Positions 47,623 to 56,600 of a DNA stretch of 64,000 bases are shown one piece after another. The notes under the pieces are model-generated. The model had not been told where the DNA came from, ran no database searches, and saw only the letters and a list, made by a program, of their open reading frames with translations. This DNA comes from CAIKMD01 sp963729935. Its GTDB lineage: Bacteria > Pseudomonadota > Alphaproteobacteria > ATCC43930 > CGMCC-115725. Each line of letters begins with the position of its first letter. Positions within the stretch are counted from its first letter, which is position 1. The stretch spans positions 186,001 to 250,000 of the forward strand of contig CAVSPW010000005.1 in assembly GCA_963729935.1 (NCBI GenBank), given 5' to 3'. A program made the position numbers and the translations under genes.

Positions 47623-47680
47623 TCGACGGATCGCGTGACCGGCGCTAGCATCGCATGCTCGGATCGATGAGGCCAGGAGG

Positions 47681-48163
47681 ATGGCGGTGGAAGAGAGGCG
47701 CGGCGGCGTGCGCGCGATTGCCGCCGAGGTTCCGCGCGTGGCGAAGATGGCCCTGGGCAAGCGCGGCTTCGGCGAAGCGCAGCTGGTCACGCAATGGGAA
47801 GCGGTGATGGGTCCCGAGCTTGCCGCCAAGCTCTCGCCCGACCGGTTGAATTTTGCGCGCGGCGAGCGCCGGGGCGGGACCTTGCGGCTGCGCGTCGCCT
47901 CGGCCTTCGCGATCGAGGCGCAGCATCTCGAGCCGATCATCATCGAGCGCATCAACGGCTTCTTCGGCTATGGCGCCGTCGCGCGCATCCAGCTCGTTCA
48001 GGGCCCGCCCAAACATGCCGTGGCCGCGCCGCCCGAGCCGCGGCGCCTCGACGCGGCCGAGCAACGCGCGCTCGAGGCGCGTCTGGCGGGGGTCGGCGAC
48101 CCGGGCTTGCGCGAGGTGCTCGCCCGGCTGGGCGCCGCGGTGCTGGGCTCGCGCCGGCGCTAG
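47681..48163 (+). CDS. DciA-like DUF721 protein
   Basis: A 160-residue protein of the DUF721/DciA family; DciA proteins load replicative helicase DnaB where DnaC is absent. The N-terminal KH-like core shows VTQWEAVMGPELAAKLSPDRL and LRLRVASAFAIEAQHLEPIIIERINGFFG. AGGAGG directly abuts the ATG at 47681, so translation may really begin at GTG 47687, six bases after that site. A similar gene between mutY and a DsbA-like gene, then smc, is a conserved alphaproteobacterial order. Confidence 0.85.
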   Translation: MAVEERRGGVRAIAAEVPRVAKMALGKRGFGEAQLVTQWEAVMGPELAAKLSPDRLNFARGERRGGTLRLRVASAFAIEAQHLEPIIIERINGFFGYGAVARIQLVQGPPKHAVAAPPEPRRLDAAEQRALEARLAGVGDPGLREVLARLGAAVLGSRRR

Positions 48164-48225
48164 CCACGCTTGCAAGGACGAGAAACTGGCCCTAGCATCT
48201 ACATCTAGTAGGTCGGAGAGAAACG

Positions 48226-48885
48226 ATGCGTAAGATTTGGTTGGCGCTGGCCGCTCTGAGCGCCTTGGGTACGGCGTGGATTGCGACGCCCGCGCGGGCC
48301 GAAGTGCCGCAGATCGCCGCGGATGACCGCGTGCTCGGCGACGCCAAGGCGCCGATCACGATCTTCGAATTCTTTTCCCTGACCTGTCCGCATTGCGCCG
48401 AATTCTCCGAGCACACCTTTCCCAAGCTGAAGGCGGAATGGATCGACACCGGCAAGGCGAAGCTGGTCTATCGCGACTATCCGCTCGACCGCAACGCCCT
48501 GAAAGCCGCGATGATCGCGCGCTGCGCCCCGCCCGAACGCTATCCTGGTTTCGTCGAGACGCTGTTCGCGCAGCAAAACAATTGGGGCGTGTTGGAGGAT
48601 CCCGTCCCGGCCTTGCGGCGCATCGCGCTGCTGGGCGGGATGAACGGCGTGGAGTTCGATAAATGCGTCAATGACGACGCGCTCTCGAAAAGCATCGTCG
48701 CCTCGGAATACGACGCGCAAAAGAAATACGGCGTCGAGTTGACCCCGACCTTCTTCATCAACGGCAAAAAGCTCGTCGGCGCCCTGCCCTATGACGAATT
48801 CGCCAAGGAATTGGGCAAGGCGACCGCCGCCATCGATACGCCCGTGAAAATGGCGGGCGCCCCGACCCGCTCCGTTCAGCCATAA
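48226..48885 (+). CDS. DsbA-family thiol-disulfide oxidoreductase
   Basis: A 219-residue periplasmic thioredoxin-fold protein. It has a signal peptide (MRKIWLALAALSALGTAWIA, cleavage near ARAEV), the redox motif CPHC in FFSLTCPHCAEFSEH, an inserted helical domain, and the cis-Pro loop GVELTPTFFINGKKLVG. It resembles the DsbA-like (ScsM/BdbD) proteins encoded before smc in alphaproteobacteria. It follows the DUF721 gene and precedes smc by 16 bases. Confidence 0.93.
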   Translation: MRKIWLALAALSALGTAWIATPARAEVPQIAADDRVLGDAKAPITIFEFFSLTCPHCAEFSEHTFPKLKAEWIDTGKAKLVYRDYPLDRNALKAAMIARCAPPERYPGFVETLFAQQNNWGVLEDPVPALRRIALLGGMNGVEFDKCVNDDALSKSIVASEYDAQKKYGVELTPTFFINGKKLVGALPYDEFAKELGKATAAIDTPVKMAGAPTRSVQP

Positions 48886-48901
48886 TCGAGCATAGCGCAC
48901 C

Positions 48902-51900
48902 GTGCATTTCGCCAAACTTCGGCTCAGCGGCTTCAAATCCTTCGTCGATCCGACCGAGCTCGCGATCGAGCCCGGCATGACCGGCATCGTCGGCCCCAAT
49001 GGCTGCGGCAAGTCGAACCTCGTCGAAGCCCTGCGCTGGGCGATGGGCGAGAACTCGGCCAAGCGCATGCGCGGCGGCGAGATGGACGACGTCATCTTCG
49101 GCGGCACCGGCGCCAGGCCGGCGCGCAACGTCGCCGAGGTCGCGCTCTCGCTCGACAATGCCGAGCGCAACGCGCCGAAGCCTTACGACGAAGTGTCCGA
49201 GATCGAGATCGTGCGCCGCATCGAGCGCGGCACCGGCTCGGATTACCGCATCAACGGGCGCGAGGTGCGCGCGCGCGACGTGCAGCTCCTCTTCGCCGAC
49301 GCCGCGAGCGGCGCGCATTCCGCCGCGCTGGTGAGTCAGGGCCGCATCGGCGCGATCATCAACGCCAAGCCCTCCGAGCGGCGCATGCTGCTCGAGGAGG
49401 CCTCGGGCATCACCGGACTTCATTCGCGCCGCCACGAGGCCGAGCTGCGGCTGAAGGCGGCGGAAAGCAACCTCGTGCGGCTCGAAGACGTGCTGCGCGC
49501 GCTGGAGACCCAGCTCGAAGGCCTGCGCAAGCAGGCGCGCCAGGCGAGCCGCTATCGCCGGCTGTCGGATCATATCCGGCGCGCCGAGGCGGTTCTCCTG
49601 CATCTGCGCTGGCAGATCGCCACGGCCGAGCACGAAGCCGCCGCCCAGCGGCTGCGCGCCGCCGAAATCGAAGTCGCCGACCGCACCGCCGTATCGCTCG
49701 CCGCCGGACGCCAGCGCGAGGAACGCGCGGGCGAGCTGCCCGGGCTGCGCCAAGCGGATGCCTCAGCCGGCGCCGAGCTGCAACGCCTCGTTCTGGCGCG
49801 CCAGGCGCTCGAAGAAGAAGAGCGCCGCATCGCCGCCGCCCGCGCGGCGGCCGAGGCGCGGCTCGAGCAGATGGGATCCGACATCCGGCGCGAGGAAGAG
49901 CTCGCCGCCGATGCGCGCGCCGCGCTCGAGCGGCTCGAGGCGGAACGCGGCGCGCTCGAAAGCGCGCAAGCCGGCGAAGGCGCCGCGCAAGAGGAAGCCG
50001 CCGCCGCCCTGGCCGCGGCGCGCCACGAGGTCGAAACCCACGAAGCGGCGCTGACCCGCCTCACCCAGCAGATCGCGGCCGACGACGCCCAGCGCGCGGC
50101 GCTGATGCGCCGCAGCGGGGAAGCGCGCGAGCGCCTTTCCCGGCTCGGCGAGCGTCAGCAGCAGATCGCGCGCGACATCGCCGCGCTCGAGGCCGAAAAA
50201 GTCTCGGCCGCAATCAGCGCCGAAATCGAAGACGCGGTCCGCGCCGCCGAAGCCGAAGTCGTGCACACCCGCGCCGCATCCGAGACGGCCGAGACCAGCC
50301 TGCGCGCGGCGCAGGAGGACGAAGCCGCCGCGCGCGCGCCCAAGGAAGCCGCCGAAGCGCATCGCGCCAAACTCGTGACCGAGCGCCACGCGCTCGAAGA
50401 GCTCCTGGCCGCGATGGGCGACAAGCGCTATGCGCCGGTGCTCGACGCGGTGAAGGTCGAAGGCGGTTTCGAAGCCGCCTTGGGCGCCGCTCTGGGCGAC
50501 GATCTCACGGCCCCGCTCGACAGCGCCGCGCCGTCGCACTGGTTCGCGCTCGACGATTATCCCGAGAATCAATCCTTGCCCGAGGGCGCGGCGCCGCTCC
50601 TGTCGCATGTCACCGCGCCGCACGCGCTGGCGCGCCGCCTCGCGCAGATCGGCGTCGTCGCCGATCGCGAGACCGGCGAAGCGATGCAAGCGCAGCTGAA
50701 GCCCGGACAACGCCTCGTCAGCCGGGATGGCGGGCTGTGGCGCTGGGACGGGTTTCGCCGCGCGCCCGGCACGCCGACCGCGGCGGCGCAGCGGCTGCGC
50801 CAGCGCAACCGCGTCGCCGAGATCGAAAACCTGCTCGGCGCCGCCGAATCCGAGCTCGCGCGCTGCGTCACCGCGCTCGGCGAAGCGCAGAGCACCGTCC
50901 GCCGCCGCGGCGAGGAAGAGCGGGCGGCGCGCGAAGCCGCGCGCGAGGCCTTGGGAACCCTGGCCTCGGCGCGCGACCGCGAGACCGAGCTGGCGCGCGC
51001 CACGGCCGGCATCGCCTCGCGCCTCGCGGCGCTCCATGAGGCCGGCGAGCGGCTGGCGCGCGATCTGGCCGAAACCGAAAGCGATGCGGAAACCGCCCAG
51101 GCCGGGCTCGCCGCGCTGCCCGATCCCGCGCTCGCGCGCGATGAAGCGACGGCACTGCGCAATCTTCTCGGCGAACAGCGGGCGGCACAGCTCCAATCCC
51201 AGGGCGAGCACGACCGGCTGACGCGCGAGGCCGCGGCGCGGCGCGAGCGACTGGCCGCGATCGCCACCGAGCACGAATCCTGGCGCGGCCGCAAGGACGC
51301 GGCCGAGCGCCAGCACACGACCTTCATCGCCCGGCGCGACGAGCTGGCGCGCGAGATCGAGGAGTTGCAGCGCCGCCCGGCCGAGATCGCGCAGCAGCGC
51401 GAGAGCCTCGCCGAGACGATCGCGGACTCGACGACGAAGCGCAATCGCGCCGCCGACGCGCTGGCCGAGGGCGAGACCGGCCTCGCCGAGGCCGAGAAGG
51501 AATCGAAATCCGCCGAGGCGGCGTTGGGGACGGCGCGCGAGGAGCGCGTGCGCGCCGAGGGCCTGCGCGATCAGGCCGAGCAGATCGAGACGAGCCTCGC
51601 CGCGCACATCAAGGAACGCCTCGATTGCGAACCCGATGCGGCGCTGGCTTCGGTCGGCATCGAGGCGGGCGAGGATTTCCCGACGCCCGAAGAGGCCCAG
51701 ACGCGCTTCGAGCGCCTGACCCGCGAGCGCGACAATATGGGGCCGGTCAATCTCGTCGCCGAGGCCGAAGCCGCCGAGATCGAGGAACGCCTGGCCGGGC
51801 TCATCCGCGAGCGCGAGGATCTCACCGGCGCGATCGCGCGGCTGCGCCAGGGCATCTCGGCCTTGAACCGCGAGGGGCGCGAGCGGCTGCTGGCCGCCTT

Positions 51901-52408
51901 TACCCAGGTCAACGAGCATTTCACGCAGCTCTTCACGCGGCTCTTTGGCGGCGGGCGCGCCTATCTGAAGCTCGACCGCGGCCCCGCCGCGACCGAGGGC
52001 GACGCCGAGGGCGGGGAAGGCGATTCGAGCGATCCGCTCGATGCCGGCCTCGAGATCTATGCGAGCCCGCCGGGCAAGAAGCTCCAGACCCTGTCGCTCT
52101 TGTCGGGCGGCGAGCAGGCCTTGACCGCGCTGGCGCTGCTCTTCGCCGTCTTCCTCACCAACCCCGCGCCGATTTGCGTGCTGGACGAGGTCGACGCGCC
52201 CTTGGACGACGCCAATGTCGATCGCTTCTGCAAGCTGGTGGAGGAAATCGCCGAGACCGCGCAGACGCGCTTCCTCGTCATCACCCATCACCGCCTGACC
52301 ATGGCGCGCGTCCATCGCCTCTTCGGCGTCACCATGGCCGAGCAGGGCGTCTCGCAGCTCGTCTCGGTCGATCTCCAGGAAGCCGAGGAACTCCGCCAGA
52401 CGGCGTGA
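48902..52408 (+). CDS. smc: Chromosome segregation ATPase SMC
   Basis: Condenses and segregates DNA with ScpAB. The 1168-residue protein starts at GTG 48902. The N-terminal head has Walker A GPNGCGKSN (31-39) and the loop SQGRIGAIINAKPSERR. Two long coiled coils flank a hinge near residues 500-600 (GDKRYAPVLDAVKVEGGFEA). The C-terminal head has the signature LSLLSGGEQALTALALLFAV and Walker B PICVLDEVDAPLDD. The coiled coils are very Ala/Glu/Arg-rich, which produces long open frames on other strands. Confidence 0.97.
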   Translation: MHFAKLRLSGFKSFVDPTELAIEPGMTGIVGPNGCGKSNLVEALRWAMGENSAKRMRGGEMDDVIFGGTGARPARNVAEVALSLDNAERNAPKPYDEVSEIEIVRRIERGTGSDYRINGREVRARDVQLLFADAASGAHSAALVSQGRIGAIINAKPSERRMLLEEASGITGLHSRRHEAELRLKAAESNLVRLEDVLRALETQLEGLRKQARQASRYRRLSDHIRRAEAVLLHLRWQIATAEHEAAAQRLRAAEIEVADRTAVSLAAGRQREERAGELPGLRQADASAGAELQRLVLARQALEEEERRIAAARAAAEARLEQMGSDIRREEELAADARAALERLEAERGALESAQAGEGAAQEEAAAALAAARHEVETHEAALTRLTQQIAADDAQRAALMRRSGEARERLSRLGERQQQIARDIAALEAEKVSAAISAEIEDAVRAAEAEVVHTRAASETAETSLRAAQEDEAAARAPKEAAEAHRAKLVTERHALEELLAAMGDKRYAPVLDAVKVEGGFEAALGAALGDDLTAPLDSAAPSHWFALDDYPENQSLPEGAAPLLSHVTAPHALARRLAQIGVVADRETGEAMQAQLKPGQRLVSRDGGLWRWDGFRRAPGTPTAAAQRLRQRNRVAEIENLLGAAESELARCVTALGEAQSTVRRRGEEERAAREAAREALGTLASARDRETELARATAGIASRLAALHEAGERLARDLAETESDAETAQAGLAALPDPALARDEATALRNLLGEQRAAQLQSQGEHDRLTREAAARRERLAAIATEHESWRGRKDAAERQHTTFIARRDELAREIEELQRRPAEIAQQRESLAETIADSTTKRNRAADALAEGETGLAEAEKESKSAEAALGTAREERVRAEGLRDQAEQIETSLAAHIKERLDCEPDAALASVGIEAGEDFPTPEEAQTRFERLTRERDNMGPVNLVAEAEAAEIEERLAGLIREREDLTGAIARLRQGISALNREGRERLLAAFTQVNEHFTQLFTRLFGGGRAYLKLDRGPAATEGDAEGGEGDSSDPLDAGLEIYASPPGKKLQTLSLLSGGEQALTALALLFAVFLTNPAPICVLDEVDAPLDDANVDRFCKLVEEIAETAQTRFLVITHHRLTMARVHRLFGVTMAEQGVSQLVSVDLQEAEELRQTA

Positions 52409-52470
52409 GCCCTGCCGCGCGCGAAGGCGCCGGCCGTGATCTTTCGCGCTCGCTTTGCCTTGTGCTTTTC

Positions 52471-52535
52471 GTCACCCCGGGGCTTGACCCGGGGGTCGAG
52501 CGACCATGGATTGCCGGGTCAAGCCCGGCAATGAC
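52471..52535. repeat. Double-palindrome intergenic repeat (REP-like), copy 1
   Basis: Between smc and the MetE-like gene, a GTCA...TGAC unit contains two hairpins: CCCCGGG/CCCGGGG arms around a 6-base loop, and a perfect 9-bp stem (52510-52518 with 52524-52532, 5-base loop). Such mosaic palindromes are frequent in alphaproteobacterial intergenic DNA and may act as bidirectional terminators or be mobilised by RAYT-type proteins. Confidence 0.75.
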
Positions 52536-52661
52536 GAAGGTCGGCGATCTCTCTGCTGCGTCGGTGAGGGTTCCACCGTCCCACTCAAATCCCAATTTCA
52601 ATCCCCCACGCGATCGTGCCATGGTCCCAGCAGCAAACACACGCCAGCGGAGGAAGAGACG

Positions 52662-53813
52662 ATGACGGTCGCAACCATGACCAAGACGAAGGTGGATCAC
52701 GCGCCTTTCCGCGCGGACCAGGTCGGCAGCCTGCTGCGGCCGCCGGAATTGAAGGAGGCGCGCGAGAAGCAGGCGCGCGGCGCGATCACGAAGGAGGCGC
52801 TCGCGGCGGTCGAGGACCGGCTCATCCGCGCGGCGGTCAAGCGTCAAGAAGAGGTCGGGCTGCAGGCGATCACCGACGGCGATTTCCGCCGCCAATCCTG
52901 GTCGGGTGATTTCCTCACCGCGATCAAGGGCGTGGTGCAGACGCCGCCAGCGGCGAGCCCGCAACAGCTCGAAGTGCCGGTCGGCCAGATCGTGCGCGAC
53001 TGGCAGCCGCCGACGCCCAAGGTGACGGCCAAGCTCGGCTGGCCCCAGGGCGGCATCCAGCGCAAGGCTTTCGAGTTCTTGAAAGCCGCGACGACGCGCA
53101 CGCCCAAGGTCACCATCCCCTCGCCCTCGATGCTGCATTTCCGCGGCGGGCGCGGCGGCGTCGACCAGACCGCGTACCCCGACATGGAGCGCTTCTTCGA
53201 GGATGTGATCCAAGTCTATCGCGCCGAGATCATGGATCTCGCGGCCGCGGGTTGCCGCTATGTGCAGCTCGACGACACCAACCTCGCCTATCTCTGCGAT
53301 GTGCGGCTGCGCGACCGGGTCAAGAGCATCGGCGAGGACCCGGACAAGCTCCCGCATCTCTATGCGCGGCTCATCAACGGCGCGATCGCGGGGCGGCCGG
53401 CCGACATGAAGATCACCATCCATCTCTGCCGCGGCAATTCCTTGAGCCGCGGCCATGCCGAGGGCGGCTACGAGCCGGTGGCCGAGGCGATCTTCAACGA
53501 ACTCAAGGTCGACGGGTTTTTCCTCGAATATGACGATGCGCGCTCGGGCGATTTCGCGCCTTTGCGCTTCGTGCCCAAGGGCGCTCTGCGCATCGTCTTG
53601 GGCGTCATCACCTCCAAATTTGGCAAGCTCGAGCCCAAGGATCAGGTGAAGCGCCGCATCGACGAGGCCGCGAAATACATGCCGCTCGATCAGATATGCC
53701 TCTCGCCGCAATGCGGCTTCGCGAGCCACACCGGCGGCAATATTTTGAGCGAGGACGAGCAATACGCGAAGCTGCGCCACGTCGTCGAGCTGGCCCAGGA
53801 GATTTGGGGATAG
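52662..53813 (+). CDS. Cobalamin-independent methionine synthase-like (MetE C-terminal domain) protein
   Basis: A 383-residue protein made of only the catalytic barrel of MetE; no N-terminal MetE half is present. The ATG at 52662 follows GGAGGAAG. Zinc ligands are visible in ITIHLCRGN (His, Cys), the acidic residue in FFLEYDDARSGDF and the last Cys in CLSPQCGFAS; substrate loops are FRADQVGSLLRPPELK and QLDDTNLAYL. Stand-alone proteins of this type include 5-methyltetrahydropteroyltriglutamate-homocysteine methyltransferase homologues and epoxyalkane-CoM transferases. It is bracketed by palindromic repeats. Confidence 0.87.
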   Translation: MTVATMTKTKVDHAPFRADQVGSLLRPPELKEAREKQARGAITKEALAAVEDRLIRAAVKRQEEVGLQAITDGDFRRQSWSGDFLTAIKGVVQTPPAASPQQLEVPVGQIVRDWQPPTPKVTAKLGWPQGGIQRKAFEFLKAATTRTPKVTIPSPSMLHFRGGRGGVDQTAYPDMERFFEDVIQVYRAEIMDLAAAGCRYVQLDDTNLAYLCDVRLRDRVKSIGEDPDKLPHLYARLINGAIAGRPADMKITIHLCRGNSLSRGHAEGGYEPVAEAIFNELKVDGFFLEYDDARSGDFAPLRFVPKGALRIVLGVITSKFGKLEPKDQVKRRIDEAAKYMPLDQICLSPQCGFASHTGGNILSEDEQYAKLRHVVELAQEIWG

Positions 53814-53847
53814 GATCGGATCCTTACGCGATGGCCGCTCCGTTCGC

Positions 53848-53935
53848 GTCATGGCCGGGCGTGTCCCGGCCATCCACGTCTTTGATCGCGCAAATGTCTC
53901 TAGGCGTGGATGCCCGCGACAAGCGCGGGCATGAC
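53848..53935. repeat. Double-palindrome intergenic repeat (REP-like), copy 2
   Basis: Begins GTCATGG and ends ATGAC like copy 1. The first hairpin has 9-bp arms (53851-53859 with 53865-53873), the second 9-bp arms (53910-53918 with 53924-53932), both with 5-base loops. It lies 35 bases after the MetE-like gene. Together the two copies flank that gene. Confidence 0.75.
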
Positions 53936-54003
53936 GGCTCGACCTAAACCGATCTCGCTCTGAGACTCCTCTCCCCCAATTCGCGGGGGTGAGGAGTCGA
54001 ACC

Positions 54004-54765
54004 TCAATAATTGATCGGGCCGAGCATGCCGCCGCCGGCGGCGATGGTCTCGCCATTGATCGCGATGCTGCGCGGCGAGGCGAGAAAGGCCACGAGATCG
54101 GCGATCTCGGACGCCTCGACGATGCGGCCGATGCTGACCGCGGCCTTCGCCCTGGCCTCGAAGGCGGGCTCGATCGCCTGCCCGGCGCGGGTCGTGCCGG
54201 GATGGATGGCGACGACGTTGATCCCCTTGGGGCCCAATTCGTCGGCCAGATTCTTCGTCAGCGACGACACCGCCGCATTGCGGATGGAGGCGATGTAATT
54301 GCCGGTGCGCCGCGCGGCGCCGCCGCCGATATTGATGATGCGGCCCCAGCCCTTCTCGAGCATATGCGGCGCCACCGCGCGCGCCGCGCGCAGATAGCCC
54401 ACGACCTTCACGTTGACGTCGAAGAGCAGATTCTCGCCCGTCACCTGCTCGATCTTGGCCGAGGGCACGGTGCCGCCCGGCGCCGCCGCGTCGTTCACCA
54501 GGATATCGACACCGCCGAGCGCGCGGATCGCCGCCGCCACCAACGCCGCGACCGAAGCGTCGTCGCCCATATCGGCAACGATCGGCACGATGCGCCGGCC
54601 GGTCGCCTTCTCGATCTCGGCGGCACTCGCCTCGAGCGCGACCTTGCCGCGCGCCGCGATCGCGACATCGACGCCTTCCTCGGCCAATTGCCGCGCGATC
54701 GCCTTGCCGATGCCGCGGCTGCCGCCGGTGACGATGGCGCGCTTGCCCTTCAATTGCAGATCCAT
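54004..54765 (-). CDS. SDR-family oxidoreductase-like protein lacking the catalytic Tyr/Lys
   Basis: A 253-residue Rossmann protein of the short-chain dehydrogenase family, start at 54765 behind GGGAGG. The cofactor motif TGGSRGIGKAIARQL and the NDAAAPGG loop (NNAG equivalent) are present. In the active-site helix the pattern is ASIRNAAVSSLTKNLA, so the positions of the YxxxK Tyr and Lys are Ala and Asn. The C-terminus has HPGTTRAGQ and the typical GGGMLGPINY end. Related divergent SDRs with a GNAA-like motif exist, so it may bind cofactor but use another mechanism or act non-catalytically. Divergent from the cupin-like gene. Confidence 0.85.
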   Translation of the reverse strand: MDLQLKGKRAIVTGGSRGIGKAIARQLAEEGVDVAIAARGKVALEASAAEIEKATGRRIVPIVADMGDDASVAALVAAAIRALGGVDILVNDAAAPGGTVPSAKIEQVTGENLLFDVNVKVVGYLRAARAVAPHMLEKGWGRIINIGGGAARRTGNYIASIRNAAVSSLTKNLADELGPKGINVVAIHPGTTRAGQAIEPAFEARAKAAVSIGRIVEASEIADLVAFLASPRSIAINGETIAAGGGMLGPINY

Positions 54766-55038
54766 GATGTGCCCGCCTCCCAGCCGCCCCGCGATGATCC
54801 TCGCTTCGAGAATGAGAGCATAGAACCGATCGAAGCCGCGGGAGAAGACCATGGCGCCGCCCTGTTGTTCGATTGATCGCGGGCGGGACGACCAAGAACC
54901 GGTTGAGGCGAGGAACGCGCCGGCGCCGCGCCGCCGCGATCTCGTGCTATTCTGACCCCGATGTCCGGCCGTAGGATCGGCCGCGCGCCCGATCGCCGGC
55001 CGAGCCGCGATCCGCCCCGAGCCCGAGGAGGGTGCACC

Positions 55039-55701
55039 ATGCCCTTTGCTTTGAATTTCTACCACGACCAGATTGCGGGAGACGGCGCCGCCCATTCGGC
55101 GCTCGAGGCCGATCGCCGGCTCCTCTTTGTCCGTCACGGACGCGTCGCGATCGGCGGACAAACCATGAAGGCGGGAGACTCCGTTTTCTGCGATGGCCCC
55201 GTCGAGGTGAAATCGGCCGGAGAGTGGAGCCAGGTCTGGCGATGGGACATCGTTCCCCCGAATGCGGGGGCGGCTCTTCTTCAAGGCGCCGGCGTCTTGT
55301 CGAGCTTGCGGATGTCGCGGATCATCTCGACCCTGGCGATGGCGGCGGGCACGCGATGGCTCTTCCGTCTCGATCAGATCAATACGCCGGCCGGCCGCGT
55401 GGCCGATCGTCATCAGCATCCCGGCCCGGGCATTCGCTGCCTCCTCGAGGGAAGCTTCAACGTGCAGCAAGCCGCCGAATCCGCGCGCGACCTCATGCCG
55501 GGCGATCCGTGGTGGGAAACCGGATCGGACACGGTCATCGCCTGGGGCTCGCGCCAGATGGCGGCGCGCTTCCTGCGCGGCATGGTTCTGCCGACCGAAT
55601 GGGAGGGCAAGCCCACCGGCACATGGCTCTCCGGCGAAGCCGCCGCCGCGAGCTCGCGCGGCAATTGGAAGCTCCACCTCGATCGGATCATCGAGGTCTG
55701 A
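55039..55701 (+). CDS. Cupin-like hypothetical protein
   Basis: A 220-residue protein, start at 55039 behind GAGGAGGG. I do not recognise a specific family. Two beta-barrel-like halves can be traced: RRLLFVRHGRVAIGGQTMKAGDSVFCDGPVEV and RVADRHQHPGPGIRCLLEGS, the latter with a His pair like a cupin metal site and a later PGDPWWETGSDTVIAW stretch typical of cupins. It is part of a plus-strand series with an alpha/beta hydrolase and an amidohydrolase, so a catabolic role (dioxygenase or isomerase) is a guess. Confidence 0.7.
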   Translation: MPFALNFYHDQIAGDGAAHSALEADRRLLFVRHGRVAIGGQTMKAGDSVFCDGPVEVKSAGEWSQVWRWDIVPPNAGAALLQGAGVLSSLRMSRIISTLAMAAGTRWLFRLDQINTPAGRVADRHQHPGPGIRCLLEGSFNVQQAAESARDLMPGDPWWETGSDTVIAWGSRQMAARFLRGMVLPTEWEGKPTGTWLSGEAAAASSRGNWKLHLDRIIEV

Positions 55702-55758
55702 CAGGGAAGCTTGGCGCCGATCGGCGCCAGGGGCGTTCGGACAACAAGGAGGCGGACA

Positions 55759-56484
55759 GTGGCGACAATCGTGCTGGCGCATGGCGCCTGGTCGGCGGCG
55801 TGGGCGTGGAAGAAGATGCGGCCGCTCATGGCCGCATCGGGACATACGTTTTTCACGCCGACCTATACCGGCCTCGGCGAGCGCTCCCATCTCGCCAATC
55901 CTTCGATCGACCTGGAGACGCATATCGACGACGTGATGGGGGTGCTCGAATTCGAGGATCTGCGCGATGTCGTGCTGCTCGGCCACTCCTATGGCGGCAT
56001 GGTCGCCACCGGCGTCGCCGACCGCGCCCGGGCGCGCATCGCGCATCTGATCTATCTCGACGCCTTCGTCCCGCAGGACGGCCAGAGCCTCTTTGATCTG
56101 GTGCCCGAGGAGCAACGCAAGCGGCAGCAGGCCAGCGCGGCTTCAGGCGATGGCTGGCGCATCGCGCCCAATCCGACGCCCGAGGACACCGCGCCCGAAG
56201 ACCGGGCCTGGATCGCGAACAAGCGGCTCCCCCATCCGCTCAAATGCATGGACCAGAAGCTGAAGCTGCGCCACGGGCCGCTGACCCTGCCGCGCAGCTA
56301 CATCGTCGCGACGCGCAACACGCACGGGCCGTTCGGCGCTTTCGCGGCGCTCGCGCGCAAGACGCCGGGCTGGGCGTGTTATGAGATCGATGCCAGCCAC
56401 AGCCCCAACATCACCGCGCCCGATGCGCTGATGGGCTTGCTCGATCGCATCATTGAAAGCCGCGTCACGGGCAAAGCGGCCTAA
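55759..56484 (+). CDS. Alpha/beta hydrolase (esterase, EstC/HNL-like)
   Basis: A 241-residue alpha/beta hydrolase starting at GTG 55759 behind AAGGAGG. The oxyanion region is VLAHGAWSAAWAWKKM, the nucleophile elbow LLGHSYGGMVATG, and the catalytic His is in EIDASHSPNITAPDAL. The layout matches the small EstC/salicylate-esterase/hydroxynitrile lyase group. Substrate unknown; neighbours suggest ester or lactone hydrolysis in a catabolic route. Confidence 0.88.
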   Translation: MATIVLAHGAWSAAWAWKKMRPLMAASGHTFFTPTYTGLGERSHLANPSIDLETHIDDVMGVLEFEDLRDVVLLGHSYGGMVATGVADRARARIAHLIYLDAFVPQDGQSLFDLVPEEQRKRQQASAASGDGWRIAPNPTPEDTAPEDRAWIANKRLPHPLKCMDQKLKLRHGPLTLPRSYIVATRNTHGPFGAFAALARKTPGWACYEIDASHSPNITAPDALMGLLDRIIESRVTGKAA

Positions 56485-56600
56485 CCGCGATCGCCTTTCT
56501 GGCGCGGCTCGCGCCTTGGCCGCGGCGTTGCGGTGGCCGGAGGTTGACCCCGCGACACGCCGGCGGCCATGATTGGGCAATAAAGAACGGGAGGCTCGTC

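Noticed and set aside
49763..52315. An 850-codon open frame antisense to smc
   Set aside because: Mirror of the Ala/Glu/Arg-rich coiled coil of SMC; no motif and no ribosome binding site.
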